Shown here: positions 36,745-42,199 of the stretch, in pieces
Position numbering within the stretch: the first letter of the stretch is position 1
How the letters are laid out: each line of letters begins with the position of its first letter
Assembly (NCBI RefSeq): GCF_900112135.1
Contig: NZ_FOLC01000033.1
Span: forward strand, 1 to 42,199
Origin: Collimonas sp. OK412
Lineage (GTDB): Bacteria > Pseudomonadota > Gammaproteobacteria > Burkholderiales > Burkholderiaceae_D
Direction of reading: 5' to 3'
DNA: 42,199 nucleotides
The notes under the pieces: model-generated
Seen by the model: only the letters and a program-made list of their open reading frames with translations
Databases searched by the model: none
What the model was told of the DNA's origin: nothing
Made by a program: the position numbers and the translations under genes

Positions 36745-37779
36745 ATGACTACTTTCAGCTTTCTTGACGATTACAGCGAGGGGTGCCACCCCGATATCCT
36801 GCAGGCTCTCCTGGAGTCCAATCTCATCCAGCACGCCCCATACGGATCCGACACTTACTCCGAGGAAGCTAAGGCCAGCATCCAAAGCCACTTGGGGGGA
36901 GTCAGGGCCGATATCCACTTTGTGGCGAGTGGAACGATGGCGAACATTGTGGCGATTTCCAGTTGCCTGCGTCCCCACGAAGCAGTGATAGCGGTCGGCT
37001 CGGGACATATTGTGGTCCGAGAGGCTGGCGCCATCGAGGCGACCGGCCACAAACTCATTGTCGTTCCCGCCGTGAATGGCAAGCTTACGCCAGCCAACAT
37101 TGAGGCGGCGCTGGCCGGTAATGCGCATTTCCCGCACATGGCCAAGCCTCGGCTACTCTATCTGTCGAATGCGACAGAGACTGGCACGGTCTATACGCTG
37201 CCGGAGTTGCGTGCGATTTCCACTTTGGCCAAGCAACGGGGACTCATCCTCTTCGTTGATGGAGCGCGATTGGGCGCGGCTCTCTCGTCGAACAAGAGTG
37301 ATGCCACGTTGGCCGATATTGCATCCCTGGCCGACATTTTCTGGATTGGCGGAACCAAGGCGGGTGCGCTCCTGGGTGAAGCGCTGGTGGTGTGCAACCC
37401 ATCTCTCAAAGAAGACTTCGCTTTCCACATGAAGCAGCGCGGCGGCATGTTGGCCAAAGGGCGCCTATTGGGCATCCAGTTTCGCGAGCTTTTCGGGACC
37501 AAAAAACTTTTTTTCACTATGGCCCGCCATGCGAACGCCATGGCTGAAAAGCTGGCTGCAGGCATCTCGTCCGCGGGCTACTTGCTAAGCGCCGAATCAG
37601 AGACGAACCAGGTATTCCCCATACTGCCGAACTCCGTGATCTCAATGCTGCAAGGGGGCTTTCAGTTCTATGTCTGGGAGGCACAGGGACCGGACAGTTC
37701 GGTGATTCGCCTGGTCACTTCGTGGGCAACGGAAGAGCGTCATGTCGATGCGTTTCTATCGAAGCTGCCGCCCGCGTGA
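36745..37779 (+). CDS. Threonine aldolase-like PLP enzyme
   Basis: A 344-residue beta-eliminating lyase family protein: FSFLDDYSEGCHPDIL at the start (family FxNDYSEG), FVASGTMANI (PLP phosphate), VDGARLGAAL with Asp172, and the Schiff-base Lys205 in IGGTKAGALLG. It most likely cleaves L-threonine or another beta-hydroxy amino acid to glycine and an aldehyde; the substrate is not certain. There is no strong ribosome site. The 265-bp gap before it holds an extended -10 (TGCTATGAT, 36544-36552) and short overlapping frames, but no supported gene. Its base composition is lower in GC than genes to its left. Confidence 0.88.
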   Translation: MTTFSFLDDYSEGCHPDILQALLESNLIQHAPYGSDTYSEEAKASIQSHLGGVRADIHFVASGTMANIVAISSCLRPHEAVIAVGSGHIVVREAGAIEATGHKLIVVPAVNGKLTPANIEAALAGNAHFPHMAKPRLLYLSNATETGTVYTLPELRAISTLAKQRGLILFVDGARLGAALSSNKSDATLADIASLADIFWIGGTKAGALLGEALVVCNPSLKEDFAFHMKQRGGMLAKGRLLGIQFRELFGTKKLFFTMARHANAMAEKLAAGISSAGYLLSAESETNQVFPILPNSVISMLQGGFQFYVWEAQGPDSSVIRLVTSWATEERHVDAFLSKLPPA

Positions 37780-38052
37780 AACTGCCAATAATTACGCCCT
37801 CTCGCATCACCCTTGATGAAGCGCTTCCATAAACCAGAGGTGAGAAACGTGCTCTTGTCAGGCCGAAGCAATACCTGCCTCTGGCACCACGGTCAAAAAA
37901 ATGCCCGCCAACCTGTCGGTTGCGGGCATGAAGGTACATCGGGGTTGGGGATACCGTCATGGTAAGTGACGGCCCAAGTATAAAGCGGACTTGATTCAAT
38001 AACATTAAGACGACATGAAGATGGGCCCAGGCAGGCGACAAAAATATTGTCA
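37780..38052. other. Island boundary region without a gene
   Basis: About 270 bp between the threonine aldolase gene and the first phage remnant. It holds the minus-strand terminator at 37894-37929; otherwise only short random frames on both strands. Confidence 0.6.
37894..37929 (-). terminator. Minus-strand terminator at the island's left edge
   Basis: Arms ATGCCCG(C)CAACC and GGTTGCGGGCAT with a short loop; the T-run (TTTTTTT) is on the minus-strand side. It lies 264 nt beyond the end of the Imm51 gene, the nearest minus-strand gene. Confidence 0.7.
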
Positions 38053-38196
38053 GTGTCTTTTTTGCGGAATTTTGCCGAGTTGCGCAAAAAACCGGGGATA
38101 ACTGACTATAACTGTCCTATCCGACCCTTACTGGGTTTTTCTCCCGCCGACGAAGCATTGATTCGAGATTCCTTGTTGCGCCATCTCGGCGGCTAG
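38053..38196 (+). pseudogene. P2-type tail-completion protein (gpS) remnant 1
   Basis: An open frame ending at TAG 38194-38196 gives PIRPLLGFSPADEALIR followed by DSLLRHLGG, preceded by a degenerate VSFLRNFAELR and GITDY. This is the C-terminal half of phage virion-morphogenesis protein gpS, whose family has a RIARVHQ-G-TD core and a RPLLGF ... LL end. There is no start codon and the N-terminal part is missing. The stop codon shares CTAG with the stop of the opposing Imm51 gene. The fragment assignment rests on pattern recognition plus agreement with remnant 2. Confidence 0.7.
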
Positions 38197-38609
38197 TCCT
38201 GTAACTTGGCACGAAACAGAATATCTCTAAGGATATGGTCATCGTCGAAAGCGATTTTTAACGCATAGCCTAGCACCGTCAAATTCACTTTTGTTCCGTA
38301 CGTTGCAAAATGACCGGCGTCGGAATCGAACCTGAATTCGCCCGCTAATTGATGAAACTGTTCCTTAACGATTGCTTGCGCAACTGAGTTCCAGTCGCGA
38401 CCGTTACCGACCCAGCCTTCCTTCGCTCGTTCCTTAAAAATGGGCGCTTTAGCTTCAAAATCAGGGGCGAACAAGACTAACGCTGTGCAATTGCCTTCAA
38501 TAAGCATGAATGGCCAAAACGTTGTAATGTCAGCGGACTCTTTTTCTTTTTGTTGTAGACAAACTCTTGCTGACTCTTGGGCCAGGTTGGCTATTGCGTC
38601 GATCTTCAT
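38193..38609 (-). CDS. Orphan Imm51-type immunity protein
   Basis: A 138-residue protein of the Imm51 fold: FWPFMLIEGNCTALVLFAPD, a variable linker, GWVGNGRDWNSVAQAIVKEQ and GEFRFDSDAGHFATYG, then a C-terminal helix (ALKIAFDDDHILRD). Imm51 proteins neutralise nuclease toxins delivered by contact-dependent or Rhs/T6SS systems. No toxin gene is next to it, so it is an orphan or a cargo gene. GGAGGTG lies 5 nt before the ATG, and the gene looks intact. It is wedged between two gpS remnants on the opposite strand. Confidence 0.8.
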   Translation of the reverse strand: MKIDAIANLAQESARVCLQQKEKESADITTFWPFMLIEGNCTALVLFAPDFEAKAPIFKERAKEGWVGNGRDWNSVAQAIVKEQFHQLAGEFRFDSDAGHFATYGTKVNLTVLGYALKIAFDDDHILRDILFRAKLQD

Positions 38610-38629
38610 TGAACACCTCCACTGGACGT

Positions 38630-38722
38630 AGCTATCCGGCCCGTCCCTTGCTCTGCTTCACCACCACGGATCAGGCATTGATTCGTGGTGCTTTGTTACG
38701 CCATATTGTCAGTGACTTGTAG
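38630..38722 (+). pseudogene. P2-type gpS remnant 2
   Basis: The frame ends at TAG 38720-38722 with PARPLLCFTTTDQALIR followed by GALLRHIVSDL. It matches remnant 1 mainly by amino acids: many differences between the two are third-position (CGA/CGT, TTA/TTG, CTG/CTC, GAC/GAT), so both descend from genes once under coding constraint on this strand. Only the C-terminal ~30 residues are left. Confidence 0.75.
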
Positions 38723-38766
38723 GTATTGAACTCCCGGGTGTATAGCCGATGTTTACTTCTCCAAGG

Positions 38767-39042
38767 TTAATGAATGGCAACCAGTGAAGCGGCATATTCG
38801 AAAGGCTTTTTGTATTCCGGCAAGCTGTAATGCGCGTCATTGCCCATTTTTGTTAGTCGGCTTTTGAATGCCAAGAGATTCGCCGTCGCATCGGATCGCT
38901 GACGAAGGAGGAAATAACATGCTTCGCTGACGACAGATTTAATGGGTGAGTCAACATTTTGTCCGTACAGGGCGAGGACTGCCAGTGCTTGAATTTTATT
39001 GACGTATTCGCTAATCATTTCTTCTTCGATATGCACGTCCAT
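38767..39042 (-). CDS. Small unrecognised cytosolic protein (cargo gene)
   Basis: A 91-residue, mostly helical, acidic/neutral protein with no signal peptide. I chose the ATG at 39042 (MDVHIEEEMISEYVN) because GGGAG lies 6 nt before it; an upstream ATG at 39081 would add 13 hydrophobic residues. I do not recognise a family. The placement next to a gpS remnant, opposite in strand, mirrors the Imm51 gene and suggests a second cargo (possibly immunity) gene; that is inference. Confidence 0.6.
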   Translation of the reverse strand: MDVHIEEEMISEYVNKIQALAVLALYGQNVDSPIKSVVSEACYFLLRQRSDATANLLAFKSRLTKMGNDAHYSLPEYKKPFEYAASLVAIH

Positions 39043-39605
39043 AGCGAACTCCCAAAACCGAAACAATAGATAAAATGACATTAATTCATCTTAGTAATCG
39101 GAATGAAATTTGTCCATGGTTCTGATCGGCTTTAGTAAAATTTATAAATACCGTACGGTAATGCGGGTCAACTCTCTAGCGGCATCGCGTGACCCCGCAC
39201 GCGCGCAAAATGCGTCGCCGAAATTGGCAATTCAAAAAAACACATTATTGTGGACGTCATATCCAGACATTTTTAGAAGCGCTGCGTCACCGCGTCCGCC
39301 TCCCAGCTAGTAGTCACCAGTTCGCGGCTGACGTATTGGCTGCCGTCGTTACCAGTTGCGTATCGCCGACGGCTCGCCAACTCACGTTGGGCAGCCATCC
39401 TCCCAGCTTATTCGAAGCACATCTTGTTTTTAATCACCTTGCATTTTCTGACTATTGATGCATTGTTGTTTTGCGTAAATAGTCGCGTGGGAACTGCGCA
39501 ACAGCATAGCTAAATGATTTCGATTGTTATCTTTTTTACTAGCTTTTTTTGTCATAGAAGATTTAATATCAAATCGTCTCCATACAAAAAAAAAGAGGTG
39601 ACGAC
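39043..39605. other. Non-coding stretch with a duplicated gene fragment
   Basis: About 560 bp with no full gene. It contains the minus-strand fragment 39273-39398 and, at the right end, an AT-rich run with AGAGGTGA that serves the next gene. Nothing else is supported. Confidence 0.5.
39273..39398 (-). pseudogene. C-terminal fragment A of an unrecognised protein
   Basis: A 41-codon frame (ATG 39396-39398, stop TAA 39273-39275) ending in SRELVTTSWEADAVTQRF. The end matches the end of fragment B (40954-41130), so this is a degraded copy of the same C-terminus. A GGGAGG directly abuts the ATG, too close for a normal ribosome site. The family is not recognised. Confidence 0.5.
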
Positions 39606-39890
39606 ATGGGATGGTTTAACAAATTGGTGACCAAATATATTCTGACGCCGGAAAAAATGGCGGAAAATGAATTACGCGATACACGCTTGGGGTTGTATCA
39701 ATCAGAAAGGCAGTTGCTGGAAGCGGAAATGCGAGTCGATTATTATCGCAATGTCCTAAGCTTCCTCGAAGCGATTACCGTCGACGGCGTAGAAAGTGTC
39801 GCCGAATCGCAGAGACCCAAACTGTCCTTACAACCGCAAGGACCGCAGCGGCATACACCAGATTTGGGTTCTTATCGCGGCACAGCCTGA
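39606..39890 (+). CDS. Small coiled-coil protein, phage/plasmid-like
   Basis: A 94-residue protein with a predicted coiled coil in its first two thirds (KMAENELRDTRLGLYQSERQ, LLEAEMRVDYYRNVLSFLEAI). Small proteins of this kind, a short hydrophobic start followed by an A/E/Q-rich helix ending in a YHxxR-like segment, are common in phages and plasmids, but I cannot name the family. AGAGGTGA precedes the ATG. The last ~30 residues look uneven and could reflect a frameshift into neighbouring sequence. Confidence 0.55.
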   Translation: MGWFNKLVTKYILTPEKMAENELRDTRLGLYQSERQLLEAEMRVDYYRNVLSFLEAITVDGVESVAESQRPKLSLQPQGPQRHTPDLGSYRGTA

Positions 39891-40033
39891 GCTCCGGCTC
39901 GCACGGGTTTCATGCGGCGCAAACGATCACGCATGGATCGCTGTTCATGTTTATTCGTTTTCGCCGCAACTCGTGTCGCAACTCCCGCGACGGCTGCAAT
40001 AAAGAACTGATTACGCATATCGAGCAAGCTTGA

Positions 40034-40315
40034 TTGCGGTCGGCCGCTGCCACCCGTTGCGAAACGGTAGCTCGCGTCGTCACGCCTAGGCCCGCACGCC
40101 TGCGGCGCGTTAGCATTCCCAAATCAGAAAGCGGCGATGCTCGGAAAAATCGCCTGCAAAAAAATCTCAAAATCGAGCAGGATGAAAACCAGCTGTCGGT
40201 CGGATTCTTTGGCCGCATAGCGCGCATCGCCCGCGTGCATCAGGAGAGATTGACGGATACGCAGGAGCGACAAATATCAATCAAGCACGATGTGATTGGC
40301 TGGAAGAGCAATTGA
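40034..40315 (+). pseudogene. P2-type gpS remnant 3
   Basis: The frame contains RKNRLQKN and then LSVGFFGRIARIARVHQ (recognisable from 40139), the middle core of gpS-type virion-morphogenesis proteins. It breaks off soon after LTDTQERQ and ends DVIGWKSN, without the RPLLGF tail. So it carries the part missing from remnant 2 and most of remnant 1. A frame upstream to 40034 is open, but its sequence is not gpS-like. Confidence 0.7.
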
Positions 40316-40531
40316 AATTGCTGCTCCAATCGACGAAAAAGAAATCGCTCCGCTTGTGATTCTGGACGCCTTACCACCTATCACTTGTGACAGTATTTTG
40401 CTCACTCTAACTCTGCTAACGTCGCAAATGTAGCTCTGGCTCCCTGCAGATGAATGTTTTGCCAATGGCGCCGCTGGTAAATCACGCTACAAGTCACGTA
40501 CGGCGCGAACCATTCAAAATAGGAGTCTCTT

Positions 40532-40897
40532 ATGTCTCGATTCATTCCTGCCGGAAGTTATCAAAAAACAGCCTCACATATCAATTCGAACCTTTATGGC
40601 AAAGCGCGGCGTCGCGATCAATCGTGGATTGCATCTGGATTCAATATCTCCAGCCTATCTGGCGGCCTTGTAAATTATGATGGCGCACTGCAATCGGAAA
40701 ACGATTCTCTCCCCGTCACCGGCTTCATTCCTAACGGCAGCTACCAACAGACCACGGAAAATATCGCCGTCGCGTTAACGGCATATTGCCAAAAAAGAGA
40801 CGGCAGCTGGCAATGGGCTTCGCTGGACATTACCAGTTACAAGCAGGGCGACGGCGATATTGCGAATATCGATGGCGAGCTGAAGATTCAAAAATAA
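40532..40897 (+). CDS. Cyanovirin-N homology (CVNH) lectin-like protein, two repeats
   Basis: A 121-residue protein without a signal peptide. It has two tandem CVNH repeats: SRFIPAGSYQKTASHIN ... NYDGAL and TGFIPNGSYQQTTENIAV ... GDIANIDGELKIQK. The second repeat ends with the typical DIANIDG-L-K. CVNH proteins bind high-mannose glycans in cyanobacteria, fungi and ferns; the family is sporadic in other bacteria. The first repeat lacks the usual cysteines and the second keeps only one, so disulphide pairs of cyanovirin-N are absent. AGGAG precedes the ATG. Role here (glycan binding, fungal contact) is speculative. Confidence 0.8.
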   Translation: MSRFIPAGSYQKTASHINSNLYGKARRRDQSWIASGFNISSLSGGLVNYDGALQSENDSLPVTGFIPNGSYQQTTENIAVALTAYCQKRDGSWQWASLDITSYKQGDGDIANIDGELKIQK

Positions 40898-40953
40898 AGC
40901 TCCGTGAGCTATGGTGGGTGGCGCCACCATTTTCAAAAAATACAGAGATAAAT

Positions 40954-41130
40954 TCAGAAAAGTTTCGTCACCACATCTGCATCCTGATAGGTAATAACCA
41001 GTTCTTTGTTAGTCCTTGGTTGGCCATGCGTACTGCCAATGCTGTATTTGATATCCAGGCTAATCATCGTAAACCCATCAAACACGCGGCGAATATCGGG
41101 ATGGCCGTTAATGCTGTGCGACCCGTCCCG
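40954..41130 (-). pseudogene. C-terminal fragment B of an unrecognised protein
   Basis: A 58-codon frame opening directly after a TGA (41131-41133) and ending NKELVITYQDADVVTKLF before TGA (40954-40956). The end matches fragment A. The frame has no start codon at its beginning and overlaps the next feature in another frame, so a frameshift may have split one gene of about 130 codons. Convergent with the CVNH gene. Confidence 0.55.
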
Positions 41131-41350
41131 TCACATTCTCCGGTAGCATCGCGCAAATTTCGCCAACACACATTACTGTCTCAATAGCGAACAAAAATGC
41201 CATCGCCACGGCCGGATTTTTTGTTTGAACCTGCGCACCATCAAAGCCCAGCGCAAAGGCAATTCGATCACTCTCACCAGGTGAAATCAAACGATCGCGG
41301 GCGCCAGGACTGATAAGTCTACGAACATTCGTCGAGGGACTGGTTTCCAT
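41108..41350 (-). CDS. Unrecognised 80-residue frame, perhaps the 5' part of a split gene
   Basis: ATG 41350, no clear ribosome site. The product repeats RLISPG twice and contains a hydrophobic segment (AVAMAFLFAIETVMCVGEI). It runs into fragment B in a different frame near 41130; together they could be one frameshifted gene. No family recognised; it may be non-coding. Confidence 0.3.
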   Translation of the reverse strand: METSPSTNVRRLISPGARDRLISPGESDRIAFALGFDGAQVQTKNPAVAMAFLFAIETVMCVGEICAMLPENVTGRVAQH

Positions 41351-41613
41351 CCATTGTCACGCTTTGCAGCCCAAGCTGCGGCCAGGGCTTTAGTCGCGAT
41401 GTATCTGAATCGCGTTGCCCCTGGACGTAGGGCTGAAAGCGGCAAACATTCCCATTTTTCTGAATGATGCCATTTCGCAATTTGTTCGTAAATGGTAACA
41501 GCGAACGCAGGAAATTACGGGTTTCCGTGGGAATCGCGAAAGGGAGGAAATCGTCAACAAGCCTTTAAATACGCGGCTTACGGCCAATTACAGGGAGTTG
41601 AAGAAAAGGGACT

Positions 41614-41688
41614 TGGTCCCGCCAACAGGAATCGGACCTGTATCTAGCGCTTAGGAGGCACTCGTTCTATCCATTGAACTATGGCGAG
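41614..41688 (-). tRNA. tRNA-Arg (anticodon CCT)
   Basis: On the minus strand a full cloverleaf fits: acceptor CTCGCCA/TGGCGGG, anticodon arm AGTGC-CTCCTAA-GCGCT with anticodon CCT, T-arm ACAGG-TCCGATT-CCTGT, discriminator A and encoded CCA (41614-41616). The D-arm and variable region resemble E. coli tRNA-Arg(CCT). The tRNA reads leftward, so its 3' end faces the accessory region, the usual layout for integration into a tRNA gene. Confidence 0.92.
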
Positions 41689-42199
41689 ACAACGCGCAGC
41701 CGGGACCGGCTGCGGCGAAATTGTATCAGAGCCAGGGCTACTTGGTGTTAATCAAGTGATACAGCCCCCGCTTCGGCAGCTTTCTCAGCCCCTGGCGGCA
41801 TCGCCGCAAGCCAGTCCCGCACCTGCTCGGCAACCTACGTGCCGGCATCCAGGGTCACCCATTAGCCGCCCCTTGTAAAGGGTACGAATTTAATACTCGC
41901 GATGTTCTGCGATAGGTCGATTCAATCGTGCCATCGCTGTGACGTCCGGTCGCTGAATTCGTGCCCTTTGCTTCGTAGTGTGGTTGCGTGAATCGCACCA
42001 GTCACCCATATGGATCAAGTGGATGCGTTGTTGCATTGCTCCACCCTGGCAGCGCAGCTGCCCCAGAAGCATCTCGGTACCGTCTTGCTTCCAAATGATG
42101 GGCAGATCTATGGCTCCCGCGTAGCGGCTCCAACCCTTGGTGGCTCGCAATCCGGACGACTCATTTCGTAACCGCGTACAACGATGGCAAACGACACAG
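41689..42199. other. Region right of tRNA-Arg without a recognised gene
   Basis: Contains the minus-strand frame at 41890-42198 and otherwise short random frames; no promoter or repeat stood out. Confidence 0.4.
41890..42198 (-). CDS. Unrecognised frame running off the window edge
   Basis: An open frame of 102 codons with no stop to the window edge, carrying a CxxC pair (CHRC) near its visible start. I cannot assign a family and it may be a fragment or non-coding. Confidence 0.25.
   Translation of the reverse strand, partial: CVVCHRCTRLRNESSGLRATKGWSRYAGAIDLPIIWKQDGTEMLLGQLRCQGGAMQQRIHLIHMGDWCDSRNHTTKQRARIQRPDVTAMARLNRPIAEHREY

Larger units (their letters stand above)
40898..41613. other. 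Decayed stretch before tRNA-Arg
   Basis: About 715 bp without an intact recognisable gene. It contains fragment B and an adjacent 80-codon frame (both minus). Between 41351 and 41613 only short frames with no similarity are seen; no integrase is recognised. Confidence 0.5.

Noticed and set aside
39910-40227. 105-codon minus-strand frame
   Set aside because: Arg/Ser/Cys-rich composition, overlaps gpS remnant 3 on the other strand, no ribosome site.
37904-41626. 9-bp direct repeat CCCGCCAAC at 37904 and in the tRNA-Arg end (41618), as possible att sites
   Set aside because: Nine bases is short, the left copy is part of a terminator stem, and neighbouring bases differ; not enough to call attachment sites.

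Overview
The window looks like a chromosomal segment of a Burkholderiales bacterium, most probably family Oxalobacteraceae (Collimonas/Herminiimonas/Janthinobacterium-like). This rests on the high-GC core gene content, the betaproteobacterial order tkt-gap and ribF-ileS-lspA-coaBC-dut, the fused AdoMetDC/spermidine synthase and the clpS-clpA/cspA/icd neighbourhood. Genus is inference; no 16S or marker comparison was possible.

Layout. 1-370: tail of an IS1182-type transposase and two facing terminators. 395-4029 (minus): tkt, a GNAT acetyltransferase and gap. 4291-7777 (plus): a polyamine block with SpeD-SpeE fusion, YgiB/YjfM-type lipoprotein, YgiC/YjfC-type ATP-grasp ligase and DUF350 membrane protein; a palindromic MITE-like repeat lies between the fusion gene and the rest. 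7791-9235: rsmE and a YidB-like protein. 9458-16957 (plus): ribF, ileS, lspA, coaBC, dut and a PDZ/M48-like lipoprotein whose zinc site is degenerate. 17095-19700 (minus): clpS-clpA. 20028-23766: cspA, icd, an RluE-like pseudouridine synthase, a small Ala/Lys-rich exported protein, a DUF192 protein and rpsT. 24082-29071: murJ, a SirB1-type protein, a RimJ-like GNAT and the ABC-F ATPase Uup. 29461-37779: a more variable set with an MHYT membrane protein, an outer-membrane protein with two similar halves, a TetR-MFS pair with visible operators, an HxlR/QorB-like divergent pair, an F420-type NADP reductase/LysR divergent pair and a threonine-aldolase-like enzyme.

37780-41690 is an AT-richer, decayed accessory island that ends at the 3' side of tRNA-Arg(CCT). 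It holds three separate remnants of a P2-type tail-completion protein (gpS), two of them each followed by an opposing small gene (an orphan Imm51-type immunity gene and an unrecognised small gene). It also holds two paralogous fragments of an unrecognised protein, a small phage/plasmid-like protein and a two-repeat cyanovirin-N-homology (CVNH) lectin gene. The repeated 'gpS tail plus cargo gene' arrangement is the most unusual structure in the window and suggests serial cargo acquisition at a phage moron site next to a tRNA.

What I would check first: the gpS-remnant cargo island, the MITE-like repeat that supplies the speDE stop codon, the polyamine/ATP-grasp cluster, the leaderless TetR promoter with its operator between -35 and -10, the internally duplicated outer-membrane protein and the zinc-site-dead M48 lipoprotein.
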